A stretch of DNA of 64,000 bases, from positions 186,001-250,000 of the forward strand of contig JACCEP010000003.1 of NCBI GenBank assembly GCA_013416395.1. Reading direction: 5' to 3'. This document shows, one piece after another, positions 1 through 8,945 of the stretch (its first letter is position 1; every line of letters starts with the position of its first letter). Source of the stretch: Alcaligenaceae bacterium. GTDB lineage: Bacteria; Pseudomonadota; Gammaproteobacteria; Burkholderiales; Burkholderiaceae_B. Position numbers and translations under genes: made by a program. The notes beneath the pieces are model-generated. The model was not told the origin of the DNA and made no database searches. It saw nothing but the letters and a program-made list of their open reading frames with translations.

Positions 1-1
1 C

Positions 2-1258
2 TGGATAGGGGCGCGCTACGCGGGCCTGGCACGCTCCCGACGCAAGGGCGGGGGTGGTGACCGCTTTGTGTCGTTTATTGCCGCAAGCTCCATGGTCGGC
101 ATCGCGCTGGGCGTGGCGGCGCTGATTGTTGTGCTGTCGGTGATGAACGGTTTTCAGAAAGAGGTGCGTGATCGCATGCTGTCTGTTTTGCCGCACATTG
201 AATTGTACGCGCCACGCATGGCTCCCGATGAAGTACTGTCACAGTGGAAGAACATCGCCCATATGGCCGAGGAAAACCCGGAGGTAAAGGGTGCCGCGCC
301 GTTTGTAGCGGGCCAGGGCATGATTGTGCGCGGCGAAACACTCAGTGGCGTGCAGATACGCGGCATAGATCCTAAACTTGATGCCGCCGTATCCGACGTG
401 GCTGAACAGATGGTGTCGGGCAAGCTGACGTCGCTGGTACCGGGCAGTTTTTCTATTGTGCTGGGTAATTATCTTGCTAACACGCTGGGCGTGGGCATGG
501 GCGATACGGTGCTGGTGCTGGCACCACAAGGTTCTATTTCGCCGGCAGGGTTCACCCCTCGCATGCGCCAGTTTACGGTAACTGGTCTGTTTTCCTCTGG
601 CTATTACGAGTTTGACGCGTCCATGGCGTTCATCAACTACGAAGATGCGGCCAAGGTATTTCGCGACAGCGGGCAAACAGGCGTGCGCCTGCGTATTGCC
701 GACATGCAGAAGGCGCCACTGGTGGCTTCCGAGCTGCGTGCGGTATTGCCGCCTTACTTGCAGGCACATGACTGGACGCAAAACAACCGCACCTGGTTTG
801 CCGCCGTCCAAACTGAAAAACGCATGATGTTTTTGATTCTGGCGCTTATTGTGGCCGTGGCCGCGTTCAATTTGTTGTCGTCGCTGGTTATGGCTGTTAA
901 AGACAAGCGCTCTGATATTGCCATTTTGCGTACGCTGGGCGCGACACCGCGCGAGGTGGCACGCATTTTTCTGGTGCAAGGCTCGCTCATTGGCGTGGTT
1001 GGCACGTTGCTGGGAGTGGGCTTCGGTATGCTTGTCGCCTTCAATATCGGCGTAATCGTGCCATTTATTGAACGTATGCTGGGCGTGCAGTTTTTACCGC
1101 AGCAGGTGTATTTCATCAGCGAATTACCGTCAGACCCGCAAATGACCGATATCCTTATTATTGCCGTTACGTCTCTTGTGCTGTCGCTGCTTGCCACGCT
1201 GTACCCCAGCTGGCGCGCATCCAGCTTGCAGCCAGCCGAGGTGTTGCGCCATGACTGA
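2..1258 (+). CDS. lolC: LolC/LolE-family lipoprotein-releasing permease (5' partial)
   Basis: Inner-membrane permease of the LolCDE exporter, which extracts mature lipoproteins from the inner membrane and hands them to LolA. The reading frame is already open at the left edge, so the first few residues lie outside the window; an internal GTG at 68 is not the true start. The N-terminal membrane segment contains the family-typical stretch GIALGVAALIVVLSVMNGF. A large periplasmic domain follows, then three C-terminal membrane segments, the last ending in a Pro-Ala-Glu-Val-Leu-Arg tail. The end overlaps lolD by 8 bases, so the two are co-translated. Many betaproteobacteria have one LolC/E-like permease that forms a homodimer; whether a second exists cannot be seen here. 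Confidence 0.93.
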   Translation, partial: WIGARYAGLARSRRKGGGGDRFVSFIAASSMVGIALGVAALIVVLSVMNGFQKEVRDRMLSVLPHIELYAPRMAPDEVLSQWKNIAHMAEENPEVKGAAPFVAGQGMIVRGETLSGVQIRGIDPKLDAAVSDVAEQMVSGKLTSLVPGSFSIVLGNYLANTLGVGMGDTVLVLAPQGSISPAGFTPRMRQFTVTGLFSSGYYEFDASMAFINYEDAAKVFRDSGQTGVRLRIADMQKAPLVASELRAVLPPYLQAHDWTQNNRTWFAAVQTEKRMMFLILALIVAVAAFNLLSSLVMAVKDKRSDIAILRTLGATPREVARIFLVQGSLIGVVGTLLGVGFGMLVAFNIGVIVPFIERMLGVQFLPQQVYFISELPSDPQMTDILIIAVTSLVLSLLATLYPSWRASSLQPAEVLRHD

Positions 1259-2075
1259 TCGCACCACAACACAAAACCACAATGGCGCGACCGCAACGGG
1301 CTCGGGTGATCGAGCGGCGTCCAATACCGGAAGCGCTGCATCGCACAGTGTCATGCAGCCCAGCCGCTTTGGTGGCGGCCCGGCGTCAGCGCACACCGCC
1401 GTGCATGCCATTGAGGCACGCAATCTGGTCAAAACCTATACCGAAAGCGGGCAGGAGATCCAGGTTCTGCGCGACGTAAGCCTGCATGTAGCGCAGGGTG
1501 AAATGGTGGCCATTGTGGGCGCATCGGGCTCAGGAAAGAGCACGCTGCTGCATACGCTAGGCCTTCTTGACCAGCCCACATCCGGCACGGTATTGATTAA
1601 TGGGCTTTCTGTGGCCGGTCTTTCTGAAGCCAAACGCAGCCAGTTGCGCAACAGGCATCTGGGTTTTGTTTACCAGTTTCATCACTTGTTGTCTGAGTTT
1701 TCTGCGCTTGATAACGTGGCCATGCCGCTCATTGTGCGACGCGAGAAACGCAGTTACGCGCGCGAACAGGCCGAGCTGGTTCTTGAACAGGTTGGGTTGG
1801 CTGCCCGTGTTGACCATTACCCCGGCCAGTTGTCTGGCGGTGAGCGGCAACGTGTGGCGCTGGCCCGGGCCCTGGTTACACGGCCCACGTGCGTGCTGGC
1901 GGATGAACCTACCGGTAATCTGGATCGCTACACGGCTGAGAGCATGTTTGAGTTGCTCACGCGGGTAAACCGTGAGTTTGGCACGGCGTTTGCCATTGTT
2001 ACGCATGACCCGGCACTGGCTGCGCTGGCGCATCGGCGTCTGGCTATCGAAAAGGGCAAGCTGGTTGATGATTAA
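1251..2075 (+). CDS. lolD: LolD, lipoprotein-releasing ABC ATPase
   Basis: ATPase that powers lipoprotein release with the LolC/E permease. Visible motifs are Walker [10 protein letters not shown], the LolD-type Q-loop region [10 protein letters not shown], signature [12 protein letters not shown], Walker [12 protein letters not shown] and the H-loop THD. The ATG at 1251 overlaps the permease stop and gives 274 residues, about 40 more than E. coli LolD. The extra N-terminus (residues 1 to about 47) is rich in Thr, Asn, Gly, Ala and Ser, looks disordered, and precedes the conserved ABC start [10 protein letters not shown]. An internal ATG at 1353 would remove most of it, so the start is less certain than the function. 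Confidence 0.93.
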   Translation: MTDRTTTQNHNGATATGSGDRAASNTGSAASHSVMQPSRFGGGPASAHTAVHAIEARNLVKTYTESGQEIQVLRDVSLHVAQGEMVAIVGASGSGKSTLLHTLGLLDQPTSGTVLINGLSVAGLSEAKRSQLRNRHLGFVYQFHHLLSEFSALDNVAMPLIVRREKRSYAREQAELVLEQVGLAARVDHYPGQLSGGERQRVALARALVTRPTCVLADEPTGNLDRYTAESMFELLTRVNREFGTAFAIVTHDPALAALAHRRLAIEKGKLVDD

Positions 2076-2167
2076 CGCGTACGCTGGGTGTGGCTGTCAC
2101 ACCCAGCGATATCGACGTTAAGGTCTAAGCGCTGGGCGGGCTGCGCAACGTCAAGTGAGGAGCATGC

Positions 2168-2980
2168 ATGCTAATCGATACACATTGCCATCTGGATGCC
2201 GCCGAGTTCGACGACGATCGCGAAGGCGTTATTGCACGTGCAGCCTCGAACGGTGTTCGTGCCGTCGTCATCCCGGCGGTGGCGTGTTCAAACTTTGATG
2301 TGGTCAGAAAGCTTGCGCATTCATTTGACGGTGGGTTTTATGCCCTGGGCATCCACCCCATTTGTGTGCCGCAGGCCAGTAACTCTGATCTGCACGCGCT
2401 CGAAACCCAGATTGAGCAATCGCTGGATGACTCACAGTTTGTTGGCATAGGCGAGATTGGGCTGGATTTTTTTCTGCCCGAGCTTAAACAACCTGAAATG
2501 GTCGCACGGCAGCAGTTTTTTTACGGTGCCCAGCTAGACTTGGCCGTAAAGTACCAGTTGCCGGTGATCTTGCACGTGCGTCGTTCGCAAGACCTTATTT
2601 TAAAAGCCTTGCGCCAGCGCGCCATTACAAGTGGCATTGCCCACGCTTTCAACGGCAGTTTTCAGCAGGCCAGGCAGTTTCTGGACCTGGGCATGGCGCT
2701 GGGCTTTGGTGGTGCCATGACGTTTGAGCGCGCTTTGCAGATTCGCCGGCTGGCCAGCAGCTTGCCTGACGACGCCTTGGTGGTAGAAACCGATGCCCCT
2801 GATATTCCGCCGTCGTGGCTGGGTCAGCCCGGTGGGCCTAGCGCCAGAAATGAGCCGGGTGAAGTGTCGGGTATTGTCGATGTGCTGGCTGATTTGCGTG
2901 GGGTGCGGCGCGAAGACATTGCGCGGTTGACGACAGCGAATGCTGTGCGAGTATTACCGCGTCTTGGGGTCACCGCTTAA
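2168..2980 (+). CDS. TatD-family metal-dependent hydrolase (YjjV type)
   Basis: Cytoplasmic TIM-barrel metallo-DNase/phosphoesterase of 270 residues. The metal site is complete: DTHCHLD at the N-terminus, GEIGLDF, LHVRR, IAHAFNGS and ETDAPD. The ordering and the central GALGIHP-like segment (YALGIHPICV) resemble E. coli YjjV more than TatD itself. The ATG at 2168 is preceded by a GTGAGG ribosome site 7 bases upstream. It lies 92 bases after lolD and probably belongs to the same transcription unit. TatD family members degrade DNA or nucleotides in DNA repair and quality control; the exact substrate of YjjV-type enzymes is not settled. Confidence 0.88.
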   Translation: MLIDTHCHLDAAEFDDDREGVIARAASNGVRAVVIPAVACSNFDVVRKLAHSFDGGFYALGIHPICVPQASNSDLHALETQIEQSLDDSQFVGIGEIGLDFFLPELKQPEMVARQQFFYGAQLDLAVKYQLPVILHVRRSQDLILKALRQRAITSGIAHAFNGSFQQARQFLDLGMALGFGGAMTFERALQIRRLASSLPDDALVVETDAPDIPPSWLGQPGGPSARNEPGEVSGIVDVLADLRGVRREDIARLTTANAVRVLPRLGVTA

Positions 2981-3366
2981 TCGCCCAATCGCTTGATCGC
3001 TCGATCGTCTGGTCGCTTTTCAGCCTAAGCCACAGCCATGGCACTACTTCCTAAATACAAGGCACTGCATTTGCGCCTAGCGGCACAACCGGAAAGCCGT
3101 ATAAGCAAAGAACCGCTTCGCCAAATGGCTGGAAGTTTGAATCGCCTCTCCGCGTATGGGTGACCGAACGGTCGAATAATCGCGCTGCGTCCGGATAGCT
3201 AAACGGCGGAATAGTCACAACACGTTCGGATGGGTATCCATACTGTGGTCACGCCAAAAGCGGCGCGTGCCATGAGCCTGCCGCCCACCCGTAATTCTCA
3301 CACTGAACGATTCGCTCCCGTCTGCCGCCAGCAGGTCTTCAGGCCGCTTACGCTTGCCTATTTCTG
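2981..3366 (+). other. Non-coding gap before comEC
   Basis: 386 bases with no convincing reading frame on either strand. It starts with a short CGATCG-like repetition just after the hydrolase stop (about 2989-3016). A perfect 12-base inverted repeat, GACCGAACGGTC, is at 3162-3173. I see no good intrinsic terminator or sigma-70 promoter. It may hold decayed sequence. Confidence 0.4.
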
Positions 3367-5892
3367 ATGCGTGGCGGTATGAAAGGGCGTATGTGTTTGT
3401 TGGCTTTTGTGGCCGCCAGCGGAGCGGTACACCTGCTTGCGCACTTGCCTGGGCGCAGCATGTGGCTGGTTACCGCGTTTATCATCACCTTGCTGTCTAT
3501 TGTGACATGGGTGGTGGGTTGGCGGAGCCTGGCCTTGGCCTTGCTGGCCGGTCTGGCGGGTTTTTTGTTCACGCTGGCACGGGCTGAGCACCGTTTGGCC
3601 GATGCCTTATCCGCGCACAATGAAAACAAAGTTTCCCGTGTCGTCCTCAGAGTGTCAGGCCTGCCCAGGTTAGATCCAGACAAGCGCGTCTTTGACGCAG
3701 AGGTGTTGTCGTCCAACCCCGAGGGGGTGCCAACGCAGATACGAGTTACGTGGAATGCACCCGGGTACTCAGGGCCTTACGGGCGTCGTGGTGATGCCTA
3801 TCACTTTCCTGAGATTGTGCCCGGCCAGGTGTGGCGTATGGCACTTACGTTAAAGACGCCGCGAGGTACGCGTAACCCGCATGCTTTTGATTATGAAGGG
3901 CACGTATTTGCGCAGAGTGTGCGAGCGACAGCGAGCGTGCGGGGTACGCCAAGGCTTTTGCGGGATGAGCCGCACGCCAGCTTGAGCATTATCGCGCAAC
4001 GCGCACGTCATTATGTGCGTGCCGCCTTGCTTGAACATGTGGGTGGCTATCGCTATGGCGCGGTTTTACTGGCGCTGGTCATCGGCGATCAGGCCAGCGT
4101 CAGCGCATCAGACTGGCAGGTGTTTAACCGTAGCGGCATTACCCATCTGGTTTCCATTAGTGGCTCGCACATCACCATGATTGCTGCAATCGGTGGTGCG
4201 TCCATGTTCTGGTTCTGGCGCCGGGTGCGCATAGGCGGCCGTATGCTGGCCGAACGGGTGCCTGCACATGTGGCGAGCGCCGCGACCGCCTTGCTGGTGG
4301 CGTGGCTGTATTGTCTGCTGGCAGGGTGGGGCGTGCCCGCGCGACGCACGTTTCTGATGCTGGCCGTGGTCGCCTTGTTCTACGTGCTGCGTCTGGGGCT
4401 GAACGCTTCCCGTCTTCTATGCCTGGTGGCTTTTGTCGTAGTGCTGCTTGACCCCTGGGCGCTGCTGCAAAGCGGCTTCTGGTTGTCATTTTCAGCCGTT
4501 GCCGTACTTATGATTAGCGCGGCCTGGGCCGGGCGGGCAGTCGGGAACACTGATATGTCTGCAGGGCAGCGTTTTCTGGGCTATGCACGTACTGCCGTTG
4601 GATTGCAGATGGCCATTTCGCTGGCGCTGACACCGGCGTTGGCGTTTATGTTTCATGAGGTGTCAGCCGTTTCACCATTGGTTAATGCCTATGCCATTCC
4701 GGTGATCGGTCTGGTGGTAACACCATTGGCGCTGTTGGCAGGCGGTGTGGCGCTGGTTCCGGGCCTGGGTTGGCTGGCCGGGCTTCTGGCTTCGTTTTCT
4801 CACAGCGCTTTGCATTTGGCCATGTTGCCGACTGTATGGCTGGCGTCGCTGCCAGCGGCCAGTTTTTCTGTGGCGGCCGCACCCTTGTGGACGCTATTGC
4901 TGTGTCTGCCTGGTCTGGCTTTAGCCCTGGCGCCTTATGGCCCGCCACTACGGCATGCGGGCTGGCTGCTGATGTTGCCTGCGTTGTGCTGGCAGCCAGC
5001 ACGCCCCGACCAGGGAGGCTGGTCACTGTATGCGCTTGATGTGGGGCAGGCCGGTGCGGTGGTAGTGCGCACGGCGAAACATGTGCTGGTGTTTGACGCG
5101 GGTGCGCGCCATAGCCCCGACGCGGACGATGGCACGCGCGTACTGGCACCGTTTCTAAGATCGCTGGGCGTGCGCCGCATCAACACCCTGGTGGTGTCAC
5201 ACGCTGATCTTGATCATGCTGGCGGTGTGGGCGGCCTGCTGCAGGCTTTTCGTGTGGATCAGGCGTATAGCTCTTTTGACCTGACGTCTTATCTGGCGCG
5301 TGAGGCGCAGTTACTTGGCACGCAGCCCATGTTGCCGCAGCGGCTTGCCCGCTGCGAATACGGTGTTACGTGGCAGGTAGATGGCGTTACGTTTGAGTTT
5401 CTCTGGCCGACCAAACACTTCGCAGCCTCATTAGTGCAAGGCACTGGTGATAAAACGCACTCACCGAAGTTGTCAGGCCGACGCGGCAATGCTCGCAATG
5501 CCGGCAGTTGTGTGTTGCGCATACGCGGTGCTCATCACTCTGCCTTGTTACCGGGCGACATCGGTAAACGCGAAGAATTTATGCTGGTTGATCGTGGGTT
5601 GGAAAAGGTTGATCTGGTACTCGCCCCACATCACGGATCAAAATCTTCATCCAGCCCTCGATTTGTGCGGGCCACCAAACCTTCTGATGTGATTGCACAG
5701 GCGGGGTTTCAGAGCCGTCACGGTCACCCTAGTCCCGAAGTGCAGGCACGCTGGTCAGATCATGGGGCCAGGTTCTGGCGCACAGACCTGCATGGTGCGG
5801 TTATCGTGCACTCTGAGGCAAAGGGGCTATCGGTGTCAGCCGTGCGTGATAAAAACCGAAGATACTGGCACGCTTCCCGCAAGGGTGATTAA
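3367..5892 (+). CDS. comEC: ComEC/Rec2-family DNA internalization channel
   Basis: Polytopic inner-membrane protein that passes single-stranded transforming DNA into the cytoplasm during natural competence. At 841 residues it has the full architecture: an N-terminal membrane hairpin (about 1-75), a DUF4131/OB-like periplasmic domain (about 80-210), the multi-helix Competence domain (about 220-550) with SGITHLVSISGSH, and a C-terminal metallo-beta-lactamase domain (about 555-841) with SHADLDHAGG, LLPGDIG and LAPHHGSKSS. The metal-binding histidines and aspartates are intact, so the nuclease-like domain is likely active. The first ATG at 3367 has only a weak ribosome site. The gene stands alone; no other competence genes lie in the window. 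Confidence 0.93.
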   Translation: MRGGMKGRMCLLAFVAASGAVHLLAHLPGRSMWLVTAFIITLLSIVTWVVGWRSLALALLAGLAGFLFTLARAEHRLADALSAHNENKVSRVVLRVSGLPRLDPDKRVFDAEVLSSNPEGVPTQIRVTWNAPGYSGPYGRRGDAYHFPEIVPGQVWRMALTLKTPRGTRNPHAFDYEGHVFAQSVRATASVRGTPRLLRDEPHASLSIIAQRARHYVRAALLEHVGGYRYGAVLLALVIGDQASVSASDWQVFNRSGITHLVSISGSHITMIAAIGGASMFWFWRRVRIGGRMLAERVPAHVASAATALLVAWLYCLLAGWGVPARRTFLMLAVVALFYVLRLGLNASRLLCLVAFVVVLLDPWALLQSGFWLSFSAVAVLMISAAWAGRAVGNTDMSAGQRFLGYARTAVGLQMAISLALTPALAFMFHEVSAVSPLVNAYAIPVIGLVVTPLALLAGGVALVPGLGWLAGLLASFSHSALHLAMLPTVWLASLPAASFSVAAAPLWTLLLCLPGLALALAPYGPPLRHAGWLLMLPALCWQPARPDQGGWSLYALDVGQAGAVVVRTAKHVLVFDAGARHSPDADDGTRVLAPFLRSLGVRRINTLVVSHADLDHAGGVGGLLQAFRVDQAYSSFDLTSYLAREAQLLGTQPMLPQRLARCEYGVTWQVDGVTFEFLWPTKHFAASLVQGTGDKTHSPKLSGRRGNARNAGSCVLRIRGAHHSALLPGDIGKREEFMLVDRGLEKVDLVLAPHHGSKSSSSPRFVRATKPSDVIAQAGFQSRHGHPSPEVQARWSDHGARFWRTDLHGAVIVHSEAKGLSVSAVRDKNRRYWHASRKGD

Positions 5893-6202
5893 CGCATTGT
5901 TTGAAGGTTATTCACACAATCGCTGGCGCGGCCACCGGGCTGAACAATTTTGGCCATCTTTTTTCATACATCATTTCGCTGAACATTGAGCACCGAATCT
6001 TCTTTGCAGGCGCACGGGCTTACTAGTGCATTGATACAAATGAGTCGCTTCGTTCAGTGACGGCGGGCTTTCGTGTTTACGCAGCCGACTAGCGTATCGG
6101 CCCCCAGAGCCCAAGCGCTATGGTGCGCACCATGTGACGGGGCCCTACAACTCGACGGGACTAATGGCCATGATCATCAGGATGTCGGGCACGTCCAGAG
6201 CG
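5893..6202 (+). other. Convergent gap between comEC and the nar cluster
   Basis: 310 bases between convergent genes. It holds a perfect 14-base palindrome, ATGGTGCGCACCAT (6120-6133). On the minus strand a 21-codon frame (6210 to 6145) begins at an ATG overlapping the stop of the neighbouring small gene; it is hydrophobic at its end and may be a chance frame or the tail of a lost gene. No clear terminator with a T-run was found. Confidence 0.35.
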
Positions 6203-6610
6203 TCACGCATTCAGCATAACGGTATGGCCATCGGTGTCGAAGGGGATGAGGGTGCCGACGGTGCCTGCCTTAATCATTTCAACCATACGGTTTAAAGGGG
6301 CTTCAGCGTCTTCGGAACGTGGTGGCCTGTCTTTGGAACCTGATAGTGCGGCGGCAAAGACCAACGTCCAGTCAGGCAGGTGTTGCCGCGCCTCCTCGAG
6401 CAAGGCCTCGAAACTGATTAATTCATCTGGTGATTTATCCAGACAGGCCAGCGGCGTTAAGGTACCGCCTTCTCCCGCCTCAAATGCAGCCCGCTGTGCG
6501 GGGGTGCAGTCATCAGGCAATTCAACAGCAGTGAACACAAAGAGCAGGCGCTGGGGCTCGGGCTGCGCGCGGGCGGCGACAATAAAATCGTCAAAACTTG
6601 AGATACTCAT
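6203..6610 (-). CDS. Conserved small protein at the end of the nar operon
   Basis: 135-residue soluble, acidic protein with no signal peptide or membrane segment. From memory of Burkholderiales annotations, similar proteins sit next to nitrate reductase genes and are sometimes labelled 'ribonucleotide reductase subunit alpha'. Nothing in the sequence supports that label: there are no active-site cysteines or radical residues. The N-terminal part has a Pro-Glu-Pro-Gln-Arg-Leu-Leu-Phe-Val-Phe segment, and the C-terminal half holds a Lys-Ala-Gly segment before a short beta-like end. It lies 74 bases after the prolyl isomerase gene on the same strand, so it probably forms the last cistron of the nar transcript. 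Function unknown. Confidence 0.75.
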   Translation of the reverse strand: MSISSFDDFIVAARAQPEPQRLLFVFTAVELPDDCTPAQRAAFEAGEGGTLTPLACLDKSPDELISFEALLEEARQHLPDWTLVFAAALSGSKDRPPRSEDAEAPLNRMVEMIKAGTVGTLIPFDTDGHTVMLNA

Positions 6611-6684
6611 ATACGGGTGCCTTGCGATACTTAGGCCTGAGGCATTGCCCTGGCCAGAATTTAGCTAACTATACCCGAGGCATC

Positions 6685-7482
6685 TTACTGCAACAGCAGA
6701 CCTGGCCGCACGTCAACGGTAACACCCTGCAGTTCGGCACTGGATGTCAGCAGGGTTAGATACTGCTGAAGGGCTTTGTGCCTGACGTATTCTTGCAGAT
6801 AACGCGCAATGGTGTTGCTGACCATTTCATAAGGCATGGCCACCCCTGCAACCCTTCGTTCAACCAGAACAATGTGGAAACCATGCCTGGTTTTGATCAG
6901 GCCCGGCAGCAGGCCGATTTCGGTGCCTTCAAATAGCGCCTTATCGAATTCTGGCACGCATTCTCCGCGACTAAGTTGCCCCAAATTGCCGCCCACTTTG
7001 CCGGAGGGACAATTGGACAAGGCACGGGCTTGCTCGCCAAACGTACCAGGATGGCGTGTCAGATCGCGGCGCACCTCTTCGGCGCGTGTACGCAACAATG
7101 ACATAGAGACGCCCTCAGTCAAGGCGAAAAGTATATGACTGGCATGCACCAGATCTGGGCTGCGAAATTTTTTTGCATTGGCCTCGTAATAGCGTCTGCA
7201 TTCTTCCTCGGAGGGTTCAGGTGTAAGGCACTCTTGTTCAATCAGTCGGTCTATGGTGTCATCATCGATATCCTGATTTTGGTCAATGAGCCCTTTAGCG
7301 CATGCTTGCTGGCGCAACAACTCTTTGGTCATCAATGCACGCCGTGCCGCCTGATCGGGGTCAGTTTCATCGGCATGGGCGGTGATTTCAGACGCGATAA
7401 TGCTGTCGTCGATCAACACGCCATTGACGCGTAGCTCAGTTGCGGGTGGGGTGCTTGGGCGCGAAACAGTGGTAGAGTCCAT
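6685..7482 (-). CDS. Parvulin-type peptidyl-prolyl cis-trans isomerase (NifM/PpiC-like)
   Basis: 265-residue PPIase. An N-terminal helical region (about 1-105) is followed by a rotamase domain (about 108-210) with HASHILFAL, LGQLSRGECVPEFDKALF and TRHGFHIVLVERR, the usual parvulin core. No signal peptide is visible, so it should act in the cytoplasm, unlike SurA or PpiD. It starts 17 bases after narI, inside the nar operon. This position is familiar for narGHJI clusters of beta- and gammaproteobacteria, and by analogy with NifM it may help fold or assemble the NarGH enzyme; that role is inferred. The overall layout (helical N-terminus, then rotamase) matches NifM. Confidence 0.88.
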   Translation of the reverse strand: MDSTTVSRPSTPPATELRVNGVLIDDSIIASEITAHADETDPDQAARRALMTKELLRQQACAKGLIDQNQDIDDDTIDRLIEQECLTPEPSEEECRRYYEANAKKFRSPDLVHASHILFALTEGVSMSLLRTRAEEVRRDLTRHPGTFGEQARALSNCPSGKVGGNLGQLSRGECVPEFDKALFEGTEIGLLPGLIKTRHGFHIVLVERRVAGVAMPYEMVSNTIARYLQEYVRHKALQQYLTLLTSSAELQGVTVDVRPGLLLQ

Positions 7483-7499
7483 GAGCGAGCCTTGTCCTT

Positions 7500-8186
7500 T
7501 TAGCGCTTACGCACTATTTGATGCGGCCGGCCCAAATAAGCCACTGTGGCCACCCCGCTCCAGATATGTACCAACCGGGTAAAGGGCGACACCAGGAAAA
7601 TGGTAAACCCCAGAAAAATATGCATTTTGTACACCAACGGTACACCAACGAGCAGTGCCGCAACACTGGGGTTGAAGGTGACGATGCCTTTAACATAATC
7701 GGACAGGGTTTCAAACATAACGCCATCCATGTGCTGCAATGACAGCGGCACGGTCAGTAGCCCCAACGCCAACTGAAGCCAGAGCAGTACCAGCACGAGA
7801 ATATCCGCATTGGCGCTATTAATGCGTATGCGTGGGTCTGAAAGCCGTCGATAGAACAGAATGGTCAGGCCCACTATGGCAACAATACCTGCGGCACCGC
7901 CACCTGCCATGGCCAGCAACTGATGCTGGGAAGCATTTATAAAGGGTGAAACCATCCAGTGCGGCGCAAGAAAGCCAACAAAATGGCCGGCAATCACAAT
8001 CAGGATGCCAAAATGAAAGAGATTGCTGCCAAGACGCAGTTGTTTTCGTCTGAGCAACTGAGAAGAGTCGCTCTTCCAGGTGTATTGCTCGCGGTCAAAA
8101 CGTATAAGGCTGCCCAGCAGCAAAACCGTCATGCAAATATAAGGGTACACACCAAAAAGCAATGTATTCCAGATGCTGTTGTTCAT
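7500..8186 (-). CDS. narI: Nitrate reductase gamma subunit NarI
   Basis: Membrane cytochrome b subunit that oxidises quinol and passes electrons to NarH. It is 228 residues with about five membrane helices. The four haem-ligand histidines are present at positions 58, 68, 189 and 207, matching the E. coli pairs 56/66 and 187/205. The ATG at 8186 lies 72 bases after narJ, the only sizeable gap inside narGHJI. The gene ends 17 bases before the prolyl isomerase gene. All features are normal for a functional subunit. Confidence 0.96.
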   Translation of the reverse strand: MNNSIWNTLLFGVYPYICMTVLLLGSLIRFDREQYTWKSDSSQLLRRKQLRLGSNLFHFGILIVIAGHFVGFLAPHWMVSPFINASQHQLLAMAGGGAAGIVAIVGLTILFYRRLSDPRIRINSANADILVLVLLWLQLALGLLTVPLSLQHMDGVMFETLSDYVKGIVTFNPSVAALLVGVPLVYKMHIFLGFTIFLVSPFTRLVHIWSGVATVAYLGRPHQIVRKR

Positions 8187-8258
8187 GATCTGTCTCCCGA
8201 AGGTTTCCGTGTTCTGGGTGCGTATGTGTGCGGTCTGACACGGTCTCTGCGTGATGAA

Positions 8259-8945
8259 TTAGCGTGGTGGTCTTTTCTCGTAAAACTGTACAGGCTGATA
8301 TTCGTTACTGAGCGGCGCTGGTGCGTTCAGAAAGCTTACGGGTTCATCCTGCCACGCTTTGTCCAGAGCCTCGGTGTCGATCGCGGCTTGCTCATCTTCG
8401 GCAGGGGATACTTCGTCACGATCCAGAGGCTTTGCACCCGCAAGCGGCAGCAAGGCGGCTACGGCGGCATAGTGAGGGATGCCACGTTGTGCCAGATGCG
8501 TGGCGATGGTTCGATTGATTTCGGCAATTTCTTCCAGCAGCCCCCGGGCCTTCTGTGGGGACTCGCGTGCGACAAATTCCAGAAATACCGGCAAATAATC
8601 GGGAAGCTCTCGCCCGTGAAGAAACAAACCGCTTTTTTCGTACATGGCCAACAAATCGACCATGGCCTGACCGCGCTCGCGCGATTCGCCATGTACGTGT
8701 TCGAACAAGTAAAGCGAGTTGGCCCGCCCGCGGTCAAAGATCTCGACGTAAGCCTCCTGCATGGCGATCAGGTCGATGCCATCAAGGTGGTCGATCAGAT
8801 CAGAAAGTGCTGCGCGACTCGCTGCGGGCAGGGCGCTGTGGCCGGTAACAATGTCGCGGATCTCGGGCAAGGCGTCGAGCAGGGTCTGATCCGGGTAGTC
8901 CAGTAATGCGCCCAGCGCCTGGAGCAGGGGGCCATGATTTTTCAT
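8259..8945 (-). CDS. narJ: Nitrate reductase assembly chaperone NarJ
   Basis: Cytoplasmic TorD/NarJ-family chaperone, 228 residues, that binds the NarG N-terminus and helps insert the molybdenum cofactor and FS0 cluster. The all-helical N-terminal region opens with LGALLDYPDQTL, typical for the family, and a conserved YVEIFDRGRANSLYLFEHVH segment lies at about 65-85. The C-terminal 45 residues are low-complexity and acidic, then basic. Its start abuts the narH stop with no gap, so translation is coupled. It is not part of the mature enzyme. Confidence 0.95.
   Translation of the reverse strand: MKNHGPLLQALGALLDYPDQTLLDALPEIRDIVTGHSALPAASRAALSDLIDHLDGIDLIAMQEAYVEIFDRGRANSLYLFEHVHGESRERGQAMVDLLAMYEKSGLFLHGRELPDYLPVFLEFVARESPQKARGLLEEIAEINRTIATHLAQRGIPHYAAVAALLPLAGAKPLDRDEVSPAEDEQAAIDTEALDKAWQDEPVSFLNAPAPLSNEYQPVQFYEKRPPR

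Noticed and set aside
7959..8906. 315-residue plus-strand frame across narI/narJ
   Set aside because: Antisense to two conserved genes and crosses their boundary; composition is shadow-like.
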